Positions 1 to 11,184 are shown, counted from the first letter of the stretch. The stretch: 64,000 bases of DNA from Heterocephalus glaber (GCF_000247695.1 NW_004624748.1:8246986-8310985); one strand, 5' to 3'. The notes: generated from the letters alone by a model not told the origin. Numbers and translations are program-made.

Positions 1-103
1 CTGCCCTAGGAGCCTGGGATGGAGGTGGGGAGCTTCCTTCTGGGTGCTGGACCGGCTGAGCATCACTGCCCTAGGAGACTGGGATGGAGGCGGGGAGCTC
101 CTA
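1..103. repeat. Edge of a ~65-bp tandem repeat (two copies visible)
   Basis: The words CTGCCCTAGGAG and GGGATGGAGG recur with a period of about 65 bases, at 1 and at 66. Only the end of the array is in the window, so its full copy number cannot be seen. The unit is GC-rich, unlike the AT-rich sequence that follows. Confidence 0.6.
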
Positions 104-419
104 CATGTTTTTATTTATATAAGAAAATAATGCCAAAGCAATGTTCTGTAAATGTAACTGCAGAGGGGGCAAAGAGCTAATGGAAAGCAGGCTTAGGGTT
201 TTCTATTATCTTCAATATACTGTACATATCAAATAGCCACTGTATTTATCAAAATATCCATTCTTAAAGAATCATAATTAAAGAGTTATAGATTTCTTTA
301 TAATTCATAAGTTACTATTGGGACTCTATTAAAATGTGCTTCAGGATACACATTACAAAATGTAAAGTATCCCACTAGTGTAGAACATTGCCTAACAAAA
401 GAAGCAAAAGAAGAAACAA

Positions 420-949
420 AAACATGTTGGTGGGAATCTAAAATGGCATAAATGTTCTAGCTGATATTCTGACAATTTGTGTCAAGAGGTTTAAAAAGCA
501 GAATAAGTTTTGACTTAGCAATTCCACTTCTATGACTATGTCTTCAAGAAATTATTAAGAAAGGAGACAAAGGTTTATTTACAACGATATATATCACAGA
601 ATTCTTTATAATGATGAAAACTTGGAACAGCTTAAATGCTCAACAACAAAGAGTGGTAAAATATATTATACATAAAACTATTTATCTATCAAAATTCCTT
701 GGTAGAAAAAGATTTATCATGGAAGTATGTTCCATTACAGATTGGTGTTTAAAAAAGAGAGAGAAAGAGATGAGGAAATGGCTTGCTTCTTATGTTGTAG
801 AGGCTGAATAAGTAACTCACAAAGTCTTGTGTGTGTGAGGGGGGAGTGATATTAGGTGGATTTATTAAAATTCTAAATGTGTATAACCTGTGGAACAGCA
901 ATTCTATTTCCAGGAAATATACCCTACCACAGTACTGGCGTGTGCTCAA

Positions 950-997
<48 letters not shown>

Positions 998-1075
998 CTG
1001 TGTTATAATGAACAAAACCATAAGTGGTCTAAAAGTTCATAGTAAGTATGATGGATTAAAAACCAATTATTTGAC
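420..1075 (+). mobile_element. Old L1 (LINE) 3'-ORF2 fragments
   Basis: The stretch reads like the decayed end of L1 ORF2: the phrases around 510-530 (AGCAATTCCACTTCTATGAC) and 613-650 (AAAACTTGGAACAGCTTAAATG) match the usual C-terminal region of mammalian L1. A second overlapping-type fragment follows at about 860-930. No long reading frame survives. An AC microsatellite interrupts the relic at 952-994. Confidence 0.55.
952..994. repeat. (AC)n microsatellite
   Basis: About 21 uninterrupted AC dinucleotides. The apparent reading frames across it, poly-Thr/His on one strand and poly-Cys/Val on the other, are artefacts of the repeat. Confidence 0.98.
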
Positions 1076-1283
1076 AATTCTCCTCAACAAGTCTTCCCTC
1101 TGCAATCTGGGTAGCTTCTGATTAGTCTGACTAATAGGGGCCTTCCAAGGCTAGATTAGAAAAGGTCACACAGCTTCTTTCTCCTAGAACATTCACTTTC
1201 AGAGCCTTGAGCCATCATGTAAGAGTCAAACTTGAAACTGCCATGCTGTTAATAAGTTCAGAACACATGGATAGGTATGTGCT

Positions 1284-1666
1284 TGGTATGGCTTGTGTCT
1301 TGATGTCCTCTCAAAGTCTCATGCAATCTTAGGTGAGGCTTTTTCAAAGGTGGTTAGATCTATAGTGTGTGATTGAGTCATGTTGCACTGTTAGGCCCAA
1401 GGGCACTAGGATTAAGGGTGTGAGTGCAACCAGCCCTAAGTAGTCTGGATAAAAGGGGCAGAAAGATACTGTTAAGGTCCCTTGTTGCTTTTGCTATCTT
1501 CCACTACCATGAACTGTTGCCCCTCTGCCACCCTGCCTTGGAACCAGCCAATTATGGAATGAAACCTCTACAAATTGTAAGCCAAATAAACCTTTCCATC
1601 TTTAACTTTGGGTGTTTTGGGTGTTGAGTATTTTGTCTCAGCAACAAGAGAAAAGTAACTAACACA
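1284..1666 (+). mobile_element. Solo MaLR-type LTR
   Basis: It is closely related along its whole length to the LTR at 3771-4174. Shared landmarks are TATGGCTTGTGT at the start, CAAGGGCACTAGGATTAAG in the middle, the poly(A) signal AATAAACCTTTCC near 1586, and a TTTTGTCTCAGC...AACTAACACA end. The layout (TATGG start, AATAAA near the 3' end, GTATTTTGTC...AACTAA end) is typical of mammalian MaLR LTRs. No internal region adjoins it, so it looks like a solo LTR. Confidence 0.65.
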
Positions 1667-1878
1667 GGTAACTAAGACAATATGGCATTTTTAAGTAAAA
1701 TTTGATATATCCATAAAATGACACAATACATTACTGTTAATAAGTTTTAAAATGGCATAGTTTTATAGTAATACACGTAATACTAGTTTGTGAAAGTGAG
1801 AGACACTACTGAAGCATGAGTGTTATGAACTTTTAGAAAGCAATTTGGTGGTAGATTTCAATAAAAATGTCCAAAACA

Positions 1879-1965
1879 GGGTCCGGGGATTTAGCTCAGT
1901 GGTTTTGCCACCTGCCGCCCAAGCGCAAGGACCCGAGTTTGATCCCTGGTACCAAAAAAAAAAAA
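1879..1965 (+). mobile_element. ID-type tRNA-derived SINE
   Basis: A tRNA-like body carries an A box (TTAGCTCAGTGG) and a B box (GAGTTTGATCCC) and ends in GGTACC plus an A tail. It is flanked by a direct repeat, AATGTCCAAAACA, at about 1866 and 1966, the target-site duplication of L1-mediated insertion. The clean duplication suggests a fairly recent insertion. Confidence 0.88.
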
Positions 1966-2142
1966 ATGTCCAAAACAATTGATCCCATAATTCCTCATGT
2001 ACAAATATATTTTAATTTTAACTTTTAAAATATATACATATAAATCTAATGATTACTTTTTGAAAAGGTCAACAGAAATGAATCATTTCTAAAAAATACA
2101 AATGAGAGAGATAACAAAGTACAATAGCCATAGATGAGAAAT

Positions 2143-2488
2143 GTGACTGTTAATCCTGATTTGTTAATGTTGTTGAATTAAGAAATGCCTATAAAATTAG
2201 TAAAGCATGCTCCTAGGTGTGTCTCCATGGACACAGAAGTATGCCTTGGGGACCACATATGTTCTCTAGCCTGTTCCTCTCTGCCACTATTCCCATGCTC
2301 TGCTTTCCAGCTATGTGAACTAAGCAGCTTTGTTCCACTGAACCCTTCTCCCATGAGGTTTCTGCCTTGGAACCCACAGACCATTTACAGAATCCTGAAA
2401 CTCTGATTCAAATTAAACCTTGTGTCCTTTAAGTTGTGGATGTCAGGTAGGTATTATGTCTCAGTGAGAGGAAAGCCCACTCATACAG
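2143..2488 (+). repeat. 5' LTR of the MaLR-type element
   Basis: It aligns by eye to 4411-4759: both share GGATTAAGAAAT/GAATTAAGAAATGCC, AGTAAAGCATGC, CCATGAGG..TCTGCC, and an ATTAAACCTT poly(A)-signal region followed by GTCAGGTA. The outer boundary is approximate. Confidence 0.6.
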
Positions 2489-3770
2489 AAAATTGGTATC
2501 AAGAGTGGAGTTCTTGCTGTGAGTATACCTGACCATGAAGTTTAGAAGACTTTGGAAGTGGTTTGCAGAAGAAGTTCTGAAAGATTTACAGATGTCATCT
2601 AAAGAAGCCTTAGAATGTTGTAAGAAGGTACTAATGGGTGATTTTGATTGGACCTCAGATGACCAGAATGATAATAGGAATGCACAAAGTAAAGCCATGG
2701 TTGTTAAGTTTCAGTTGAAAATAAGGACTCCATTGGCAATTGAACTAGAAGCCATGTGTGTTACACTCTGGCAGAAAATGTGTCTGTTTTGACCATGCCC
2801 TGAGACTTTGTGGGAGGTTGAGATTAAGGGCAGTGGACTAATTGATCTGTCAGATGAAATTTCAAACCAGACCAATATTTAGGTTATGGCATGGGTATTG
2901 CTTGTGATTTTAACCAGATTTACAAGGAGAAACAAGGGCAAAAGGCAGAATAAAAAATTATAAATCTTAAATTTTGGCCCATAAGGAACCCATGTGTAAA
3001 GTTAAAGTCAAAAGAAATTAGCACCATTAAACAAACATAATCTAAAATATAAAACAGGGACAAGAAGTAATATGCCTTGAGGACAACTCAGGAACCAGCA
3101 AGATTTCAACCATTGCAGATTTAAGAGTCCAAAAGTGTCAACATTTTATTTAAGAAAAGACTCCCTGATACCCCTGCTCAAGAAAGGCTTTCAAGGGAAT
3201 TGATTCACCAGGATTTATTTCCCCATGCCCAACCACCCAACCATAGAGAGGCCACTGTAGCCATAGTCCAAGGGAGCTTGGCTACTGCTTCTGCTGACAG
3301 CAGAACTTTGTATAGTCCTCATGATGCTGGTTTTACTGACATGCAACATGCAAAAGTTGTGGGGTCAGGGAGGCTCCCATCCAAATTTCAAAAGAAGGCC
3401 TGGAAGGTCAGGCAAGGAGCCACTGAAAGAGTAATACATAAAGCTGTGGAAATGAAGCCAAAGGTACAGTAGAGACTGCAGGAAATTGGAAATACTAGCA
3501 CATCAAGTGCCTGCCAAAGAAAGCTGGAAGCCAAATGGAGCCAGCCTAAGAAAAAGGCCATGTGGATTGCAACCAGCAAGGCCACTCTGGTAGGGTCATC
3601 CAAGCTCTTTGGAAATCACATTTTACCACGATGTGCCCTGTATGCCAAATATGGAGCTACAGGACTTAATATTTGGTCTGATGGGTTTTAGTCCTGCTTT
3701 GGTCTGATTCTTTTCTACCTCCCTATTACTCCCTTTTGAAATGGGAACATATATACTGTGCCATTATACC

Positions 3771-4174
3771 TGATATGGCTTGTGTTTAGATGTCCTCCCA
3801 AAGTCTCATGCAGTCATAGGTGGGGCTTTTTCAGAAGTGGCTGGATCTAGAGTGTGTGATGCTGGAATTGATTCATGGTGCATTAGTAGGATCAAGGGCA
3901 CTAGGATTAAGACTGTGAGTGCTACCTCCCCTAAGAAGCCTGGATAAAATATAAGGGATAGAAAGAGCTGTGGTTGTCCCTTGTAGTTTTACTACCTTCT
4001 GCCCACCATTAACTGTTTCTCCTCTGTGCTGCCTGTCTGCCATGCCACCCTGCCTTGGAACCAGCCAATTATGGACTGAAATCTCTACAAACTGTGAGCT
4101 AAATAAACCTTTCCCCCTTTAACTTTGGGTGTCAGGTATTTTGTCTCAGCCATGAGAGAAAAATAACTAAGAGA
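3771..4174 (+). mobile_element. Solo LTR nested in the MaLR internal region
   Basis: This LTR starts TGATATGGCTTGTG and ends near AAAATAACTAAGAGA. It splits the older element's internal region and lies in the same orientation. The five bases before it (ATACC) and after it (GTACC) look like a 5-bp target duplication with one change. It is the same subfamily as the LTR at 1284-1666, with a poly(A) signal AATAAACC near 4101. Confidence 0.65.
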
Positions 4175-4410
4175 GTACCTTAGGATTATTTTTAGTTTTT
4201 ATAGAGTTTCACAGCTAAGAATTTGCTTTGACTCTCAGAAAAGACTTGGACTTTTGAAAAATGCTGGAACTGTGGAGACTTTAAGAAAGGTATTGTGATT
4301 CCAGTTGTATGTGTGATAGTAGTATTACATTAGACAAAATTAGGAACTTGCTATTGTCTTCATTTGGAGATTAAGTACAATTAAGTATGAAGTTGATAAG
4401 GAATAGATTG

Positions 4411-4759
4411 TGCCCATTAATCCCAATACATCAACTTCATTGGATTAAGAAATACCTAAATTAATAAAGCATGCACCTGAGTGCCTGGGTATGTCTGAAT
4501 GGGGCATGGAGAAGTGACCTTGGTGACTATACCTGGTTCCTCGCCCATTCCTCTGTTCCAGTTCCCTTGCTTAGCTTCCTGGTCACCATGAACTAAGAAT
4601 CTTTGCTCTATCTCGCCCTTCCACCATGAGGATTCTGCCCTGGAAACTGCCAACCATATACTGGATTTCCTGAAATTGTGATCTAAATTAAACCTTTCCT
4701 CCTTCAAGGTGCGGGTGTCAGGTATTGCATCTCCGTGATGGGAAAACTAAATAATACAG
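4411..4759 (+). repeat. 3' LTR of the MaLR-type element
   Basis: Partner of the LTR at 2143-2488, ending GGTGTCAGGTATTGCATCTC then AATAATACAGG. The two LTRs have diverged considerably, so the insertion is old. Boundaries are approximate. Confidence 0.6.
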
Positions 4760-4962
4760 GAGATTCTTTAATGGTACAAAAATATGAAATGTAAATACAA
4801 GAGTATGGCAAATATAAATTAACAGAATTTACCAAAGAAGTTTTTTTAAAAATTAAATAATCATGTTATAAAGTGCAAAACTTTTACTGCTACTTCCAAA
4901 AAATAAATGTCAGGAACAAGGTTTTACAGTCAAGAGTTTTCAAACTTTAAATGAACTCATGG

Positions 4963-5160
4963 CTCCCAGCATGATGATGCACACCTGTAATTCCAGCACT
5001 CTGTGAGGCTAAAGCACAAGGATCAGAAGTTCAAATCCAGCCTGGGCAATTTAGTGACTTAGAGAGACCCTGTCTCAAAATACAAAACAATGAAATGCAG
5101 AGGATGGAACTTAGCTCAGTGCAGGGGTTCTGGATTCCATCCCCAGTGCCAAAAGAAGAA
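4963..5160 (+). mobile_element. Dimeric 7SL/B1 plus ID SINE
   Basis: A B1-like left part (GCACACCTGTAATTCCAGCA, then CCAGCCTGGGCAA and GACCCTGTCTCAAAA) is followed directly by an ID-like right part (GGAACTTAGCTCAGTG, then TCCATCCCCAGTGCCA). This arrangement resembles the B1-dID composites described in squirrel-related and some other rodents. The copy is diverged. Confidence 0.7.
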
Positions 5161-5211
5161 GAAAAAGAAGAGGAGGAAAAGGAAGAGGAAGAGGACCAGG
5201 AGGAGATGAAC
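5150..5211. repeat. GAA/GGA-rich purine tract
   Basis: Imperfect GAA, GAGGA and GGAAGA repeats extend the A-rich tail of the SINE. This is probably tail-derived simple-sequence expansion. Confidence 0.8.
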
Positions 5212-5215
5212 CATC

Positions 5216-5977
5216 AAATAAACTCAGTTCTCTCTGAATACTAGAATTATTGGTTAACTATCTTTTTGAACTAGTCTGTATTTTCTAAGTGTTCTACTTT
5301 TAAAATATATTTTGCTATTATCATAATTAACATACAGTAATGTAACTGAATTTATTTAAAACTGAAGCGGAATCTTATTAAAATCATGAAAGCAGGAATA
5401 TACAATTTTTATTGTTCTGAAATTAGTGAAATGCAAGATGAAGCTAGTCCTAATTTGGCAATTTTGAGACTTTCAGAAAAGATGAGGACAGAAATATAAC
5501 CTCATGAGAAGGGAGTGGGCACCAATCTCAAAAGCACACAGCCAGGGCATCACTGGACCCTTATTTCCTGGACACCTATTTATTTTCCATGAAACAGTAT
5601 AAGTCAAAACAATATAAATGACCTACATTCAACCTAAGCCATTAACTTCCTGAATTATTTGGATCTCTACAGTTCTAGATATACGCTACTCAATATGGTA
5701 GCTATTAACCACTACAGGCTATTCAAATTATTTAAAATTAAAACTTCAATTTCTTAGTAGTCCTAGCCAAATTTCAAATCCTTAATAATTGCTAGTGGCT
5801 GCTATATTAAAGTACAGACACACAGACACAGACCACTTCCATTATTACAGAAAATTCCATTGGACAGACAAGCTCTGGATCTCCCACTTTACCTTATAGT
5901 TCATCCTAACCTGCCTCTCACTTGGAACACACTTATCCCAAGTTATTGCCACTTTCTGAAAAGCAGTTCTAGAACCA
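5216..5977. other. No gene or clear repeat recognised
   Basis: AT-rich sequence with short, unsupported reading frames only. The last ~80 bases may belong to the interrupted repeat that resumes after the SINE at 6062. Confidence 0.5.
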
Positions 5978-6062
5978 CCCCCGGCCACACACACCCACGG
6001 ATCAAACTCAGGACCCTGGGTTTGCGAGGCAAGCGCGGTGCCATTGAGCTACATCCCCATCC
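5978..6062 (-). mobile_element. ID-type SINE, antisense
   Basis: Reading the - strand gives GGGGATGTAGCTCAATGG as A box and GAGTTTGATCC as B box. The poly(T) start expected for an antisense copy is worn down. It appears to interrupt sequence belonging to the neighbouring mariner relic. Confidence 0.75.
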
Positions 6063-6081
6063 CCTGGAAATCCTCTTTAAG

Positions 6082-6467
6082 TCTATTAAAAAGGAATGAC
6101 CAAAAAAATAATAGAGTGAATTCTGCTGCCAAGAGCCATCCAACAGAAAGGCAAACTCATAAAAAACCTTATAGTGTGTCATCCACCTTATTCACTGGAT
6201 CCGGCATCCGGCGGCTTCCGGCTCTTCCTCAAAGTGAAGATGACCTCTAAAGGTAAATGTCTTGAATTCATTCAGGACATTGAGGCAGCAATGACAGTGC
6301 ACTCGTGAAAGAGGACTTTCAGAACTGCTTCAGAAAGGTGCAAGAATGATAGTTTAATTATTTTAGAAGCAAGGTGGTGTATTTTGAGGGGAATGGAAAC
6401 ATGTCTTTTACTATGTAAGATTTTTAAAATTTAAACATTCGCCATATTTTTCAATCACACCTCATAT
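6082..6467 (+). pseudogene. Mariner-type transposase 3' fragment
   Basis: Conceptual translation from 6185 gives a decayed version of the mariner C-terminal segment: a PPYSLDPA-like block followed by RLFLKVKMTSKGK, matching the family's HPPYSPDLAP...FLFPKLK...LKGKRF region that holds the last catalytic Asp. The downstream GAGGACTTTCAGAACTGCTT matches the usual KEDFQKCF segment. The element ends in TTTTTCAATCACACCTCATA, which also terminates the elements at 15084-15619. Stops and indels destroy the frame. Confidence 0.7.
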
Positions 6468-7254
6468 ATTCCTAATATTTTAAAGAAAGAGAAGTTTGGA
6501 TCTATTACAATTTTATTTATGCAGTGAATTAGATTTTAGTTCTGACAATTATCGCATTGCATTAACACAAGAACCCTTTAGAAAAGAAAGTCATGTTTAC
6601 AGTTAGTTCAGAACTTAGTGTGCGCTTCACAGCAGTTTATTAAATGAATACCCTTTAACTTTGTTCAAATAATTATCAGTTCTAAAAGACTTGAAAATGG
6701 GTATTTTTATTTTGTTTTAGCTGTGAAACTCGGTTTGAAAATTATCTTTTCAATGATTTACATTGAAAAAGAGCAGAGAGAAAATAAAAAAGATTTTTTT
6801 CATTTTAATGCTTTCCCAAAATAAAAGATTATTTTGCTTCAATATTATTTTCAGTGTAAGTCCTAACATTCACAGGTCCACAATTTCAGTCTACAGGTTA
6901 GGAGAGTACAAAGGTTATTATGGCAAAATTGACCTGAGCCACACCAAAAGAAACCGGGAGGTTTCAGGTCATTTCATCATTTTGTACTCGTTTAATTTTC
7001 TCTGCACCCTGAGCACACACCAATGAAGTCAAAGTTAAGGAAGTTTTGCGGTAAATCATCAACCATCAGCTCTTACAAAGTTCAACTATTATTGAGGGAA
7101 GGGAGAAAATTGAATGTTTAAGTTTCTACTACATGTCCACTTCTTAACTCCACCTACCACTAGTGAACGGAAAAAATTTAGGATGGGGGCTTGAAATCAT
7201 TCAGTGGTTTATAAATAACTGTGAACAGTTACACAGAAACCCCTTCCATAAGTT
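6468..7254. other. ESD upstream flank, no feature recognised
   Basis: AT-rich up to about 7200, then a sharp rise in G+C into the CpG island. I see no gene here. The reading frame at 6763-7026 has no family resemblance I can name. Confidence 0.5.
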
Positions 7255-8050
7255 AAACGGGGGCAGTCCTCGGGTTTATCAAAGACTTGGCTTTTCGCTG
7301 CCTTCTCCGGGAAAGATCTAGACGCTCGTCGGTTGGACCCTTACAAGATTATGGGGTCTGACTCTACGCACCGCGCCGCGGAACCCGACGCTCAGCGTGC
7401 AGCCGCGGGAGAAGAGGTTGCCCGGAAGTACAAACCGGGGTGGGGGGGAGGCTAGCGGGGCGGGGAAATAGGCGGTTCTTGGGGGCTTGGCCAAACCGGC
7501 TCGACGGCCATATTGAGGCCCCGCCCGTCCCTTGAGCGTGTCTTGTGCGCGCTGCTGCAACCTCAGCACCCAGAGGTAAGACCTGGAACCAGCAGAATCC
7601 TGGATGTCGCGGGCTCGCTTGGGCCTGAGAGCAGCAGTGACTACCGGGGACTGCTCGAAGTAGAAACGAGACCTGTGCTACAGGTGTCAGCAGGCCCTAG
7701 CGCGCAGACGCCAGGTCGGAGCTCCACCAAACCGCGGGCCGAGGCCTTGTCCCTGATCCCTTTTTCTTCGCTGAACTCCCAGCAGTGTCTGGCCTGGCGA
7801 GCTGGGCTTGCTGCACTGCAGGGAAGCTCCCCACTATATAGTGTCCGCTATGCGTGTGCAGCTTTTTCCATTGCACAGAGCAAGTTCCTGCTCTGCAGAC
7901 GCGCAGCCCGCTCGCGAAATGCATGTGCTCCCATCCCGCTGAGGAAGCAGTCTGGCGCCCTGGGCGCTGGGTGTGGGCCGGGGTGACCAGCCACAGCCAC
8001 TCAGGGGCGCGGTCAGCAGGCACCTGTCCTCAGGGTTCCATAGGCAGCAG
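7255..8050 (+). promoter_or_regulatory. CpG island and TATA-less promoter of ESD
   Basis: CpG dinucleotides are frequent here and scarce on both sides. GC boxes (GGGGCGGGG at 7456 and CCGCCCGTCCC at 7520), a YY1-like GGCCATATTGAGG at 7506 and an NRF1-like TGTGCGCGCTGC near 7544 lie within 80 bases upstream of or inside exon 1. I see no TATA box. This is the usual layout of a housekeeping promoter and fits a broadly expressed enzyme. The exact start site cannot be fixed from sequence. Confidence 0.8.
7515..7575 (+). other. ESD: ESD exon 1 (5' UTR, non-coding)
   Basis: The only strong splice donor downstream of the promoter motifs is CCAGAG|GTAAGACC at 7575/7576. The exon is taken to run from the GC-box region to this donor. 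Its 5' end is a guess within about 30 bases. The long open frame that crosses it (7513-7986) reads straight through the donor and is not taken as coding. Confidence 0.65.
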
Positions 8051-8790
8051 GAGGTCATTTCTGATGGGTCACCGGGAGATGGCATTTATTTAAAAGTCGT
8101 ATAAAAATGAAAGTCCTATAAAAATGGCTAATAGTTTTGTTTAGGTCACGTTATCCCCGAAGATTATTTTATAGGAAATACATTGAATGTATAAATGGAT
8201 TTAAACCCTAGGTTTCTATACAGGATTGCTATTAGTGAAATATACTAGAAAGACTTTTTAATTCTATACAATTAGGATAATGGCAGTGGAAATCTTAGAA
8301 AAGGGTAAAGGAGACATTTCAAATGTAGAATAGATTGGACAGACACAAGTCTGGAAAAAGGAGGGAAAAAATACAGTTGGTTTGGGTGGGGGAGAGAGCT
8401 TAATTTTAAATGTGTTGAGCTTTACTACCTGGTGATGAGTTGTACCCATGGTAGAAGAGTCTAGCAGGCAATTTCAAAATCTGGCGTTAATGCTGGAAAA
8501 CGATCGAATATAGAGATGCAAATTTAAATACTTCCACCCAGAAAATGTAGTTGAAATTTAGGGAGTGCAAGGAGGGAAAAGTATGGGAAGAGAACAAGAA
8601 TGGGAAGAACTTAGATCCTTCTGCATTTTTTTGGAGAAAAGGATTTTGAACAAGAAAGTGGTAGTCAGCAGTAGCAGTTGATGCATTGCAGTCCACTGAT
8701 TTGGAGACCTCTCCAGGTTAAGAGCCAGTAGAGTGAGGCACACTGGGAATTAGGTGCATCAAAATCCAAGGAGTGAGGGAATGAGAACAG
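8051..8790. other. ESD intron 1, 5' part: nothing recognised
   Basis: Non-repetitive-looking AT-rich intron with only short random frames. Confidence 0.5.
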
Positions 8791-8794
8791 AAAA

Positions 8795-9093
8795 CACAAA
8801 TAGGAGCATCTTTATCCAAAATGCTTGTGACCAGGAGTGTTTTGGATTTTGGACTTTCTGAAATTTTGAACTGTTTGCAGATACAAATAGATATCTTGGG
8901 GATGAGACCCAAGTCCAAACACAAAGTTCAGTTATGTTTCATATACACATTGTACACTTACCCTAAAGGTAATTTCAAACACTATTGTAAATAATTTTGT
9001 GCATGAGACAAGTTCATTGAGGGGAATTTTCCATTTGTGACATGTTGCCACTCAGAAAGTTTCAGATTTTTGGATTAGAGATGCTCAATTTGT
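8795..9093 (+). mobile_element. Non-autonomous DNA transposon relic
   Basis: It starts near CATCTTTATCCAAAATGCTTG and ends near GGATTAGAGATGCTCAATTTG, with TTTTGGATTTTGGA near 8839 and TGGGGATGAGACCCAAGTCC near 8897. These match a common mammalian DNA-transposon repeat (mariner/Tigger-like) that I recognise by pattern but cannot name firmly. Confidence 0.6.
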
Positions 9094-9132
9094 AGAGATA
9101 TATAGAAAACTATATAGACTCGTGGGAAGAGT

Positions 9133-9207
9133 ACTGGTGAATGAACCCAGGGCCTTCCACATGTTAGAAAAGTACCCTAGCTCTGAGCTATATCCCAACC
9201 TCCTACC
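9133..9207 (-). mobile_element. Diverged ID/tRNA-type SINE, antisense
   Basis: The - strand reads GGGATATAGCTCAGAGC and later GGGTTCATTCACCAGTACT, the A- and B-box areas of an older tRNA-derived SINE. No clear target duplication. Confidence 0.6.
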
Positions 9208-9425
9208 TTACAAATTTGACTCATTTGTCTTAGCCAAGTAGATTCATCTTCCTCTACTCTCCTACTCTCCACTTCTGCTTTCTTCACTTTAAGATATTTT
9301 TGGATATTTTTCATGCTTCAACCTTATACTTTAAAAGTTTTATTTAAGAAGTAAAAAATATTGTCATAGTGCTTTTGATCCAAAATAAGTTTTTGACCAA
9401 GCACCAGGCCTTCAGGCAAAATAAG

Positions 9426-10560
9426 TATAGTCATACATTGCTAAACAACTGGTATATATTCAGAGAAATGCATCATTAGGCAATTTTATTGTTGGGTGAA
9501 CATCATGGAATATATTTACACAACCTAGATTATGTAGCCAACTGCTCTTTGCCTACAAGCCCCTACAATACATTACTATACTATAGGCAACTGTAGCAAT
9601 GGTAAGTGTTTGTATATCTAAACATTAAAAAGGTACAGTAAAAATAAAAGAGGTTAAAAAGTGGCACACCAGTGTAGGGATCTTAGATGAATGGAGCTTA
9701 CAGGACTGGAAGTTGCTCTAAGTCAGTGGGTGAATGAAGAAAGCCTACTAAGTTACTGTGACTACTGTAGACTTCTTTAACCTGTATACTTATGCTACAC
9801 TAAACTTATTAAAAAGCATTTTTCAATAGTTAGCTTACTATAAACCTTTTAACCTTTGTACTCTTGTTAATAACAGCTTAAAACCCTAACATTGTACAAA
9901 AATATTTTCTTTTTCTGTATCTATTCCATTAGAATTTTGTTTTTAAAATTCTTTTCACTTAAAAATTTTTGTTAAAAACTAAGACAGAAACACACATGAG
10001 CCTAGGCATACACAACGTCAGGATCATCAGTATCGGTCTTCCACCTCAACCTCTCGTCCTACTGAATGGTCATCAAGGGCAGTAACGTTCATGAGCTGTC
10101 ACCTCTGTGATAACAATAGCTCCTGGAATCCCTTCTGAGACACCTGTCTGGAGCCCTCTTGAGCAGTTGTCACTTTAGAGAAATATGTACATGATCTTTT
10201 GCTTGGTTCATTTTTTGTTTTTTATAGATTGCCTATAAGCAGATAATGCACTGTGAATGTTACTTTTAGTGTAAGAGTCCAGGTGTTCAAGCTTTTTAAG
10301 AAACATATTGAGGTCTGCAAAAACTGTTAAACCCTTCACTGGATTTTCTTGAAGTTCTTTTTCTTCTCCTGCCATTCCTTTTCTTTTACCTCTTCTTGAG
10401 CCATATGTTCACTAACTGATAAGAATTTTGCAGTTGCAATATTGGACCACCATCACACATTCAGTCTATCCTTGACCAAACAGTTGTTAGACTGTGTGTG
10501 ACCTGTTAAAGTAATTTGACTAGGGGCCAAGGTGATAGGGTAATGCTGTCCCACAGCTAC
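9426..10560 (-). mobile_element. Tigger1-like DNA transposon remnant
   Basis: The left end (AGTCATACATTGCTAAACAAC...GAGAAATGCATCATTAGGC) matches the MER2/Tigger1 terminus. Inner blocks such as ATCTAAACATTAAAAAGGTACAG, ACTAAGACAGAAACACACATG and the GTCAGGATCATCAGTATC segment near 10018 match the 3' end of the Tigger1 transposase gene, which would read on the - strand. The frame is destroyed. The right limit is uncertain. Confidence 0.75.
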
Positions 10561-11096
10561 ATTTTCCATACTGCCATATCCTGGGTAGATAATTACCTAC
10601 TCCAGAAGAAACAGTTTCTCAAGAATATGTAAGTACCTACAACTGCTATATAGCATTTGCTGTGATAAACACATCCTGTTTGTAATCCATTTGGCTTTTT
10701 CTTCAAGGTCATCTGCCCTTTGATACAGACAAACAAATAGCAATTGAACAGGTAAATTTAAGTTTCATTGTGTATGTTTAATCTGAAAGTTAAATGAAAT
10801 ATCTAACTTGGTTTAAATTATCTTAATTTTTAATAGAAAAACTTTATTGAAAATATAACTGCCTACAGTATCATAATTGCATATCATGAGTATATCATCT
10901 AGTTTTTAGCTTTTGTCATTTTTTTGTTGACTCTTCACATTTTTTTATTTATAATTGAAGTTATAAATCAGAAAATTGGAAAAAAAATGTTAAAGCTTTG
11001 GGTTTTAAACCATGCTACCAGTTAAAACTATTTAACCCTGTTTCTTCTGCTTAGATAAAACTATTTGGTTTTGAATTTTAATTAAGGAACGTTCAA

Positions 11097-11184
11097 AGAG
11101 CAAAGACTACTTGTAAGTTTATTAAAATAGATTAATAATAAGAGCAAAAACTACTTGTAAGTTTATTAAAATAGATTAATAATA
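11097..11184. repeat. 44-bp tandem duplication
   Basis: Two adjacent copies of a 44-base unit (AGAGCAAAGACTACTTG...AATAATA) differ at a single base, indicating a recent local duplication. Confidence 0.95.

Larger units (their letters stand above)
2143..4759 (+). mobile_element. Near full-length MaLR-type LTR retrotransposon, interrupted by another LTR
   Basis: Two related LTRs in the same orientation (2143-2488 and 4411-4759) bracket an internal region at 2489-3770 and 4180-4410. The internal part begins with a TTGGTATCAAGAGTGG-like primer-binding area near 2495. It contains phrases typical of MaLR internal sequence, such as AGACTTTGGAAGTGG near 2549 and GGACTTTTGAAAAATGCTGG near 4249. Only short decayed reading frames remain (for example 2535-2792 and 3200-3472). 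MaLR elements normally lack a working polymerase of their own, and I see no retroviral polymerase or envelope region here. The family assignment rests on remembered consensus features. Confidence 0.65.

Noticed and set aside
749..1121. Overlapping frames with poly-Thr/His and poly-Cys/Val
   Set aside because: Both are translations of the (AC)n microsatellite.
7513..7986. 157-codon open frame at the ESD promoter
   Set aside because: It reads through the exon 1 splice donor into intron 1 and has no family features. CpG-rich DNA has few stop codons, which explains its length.
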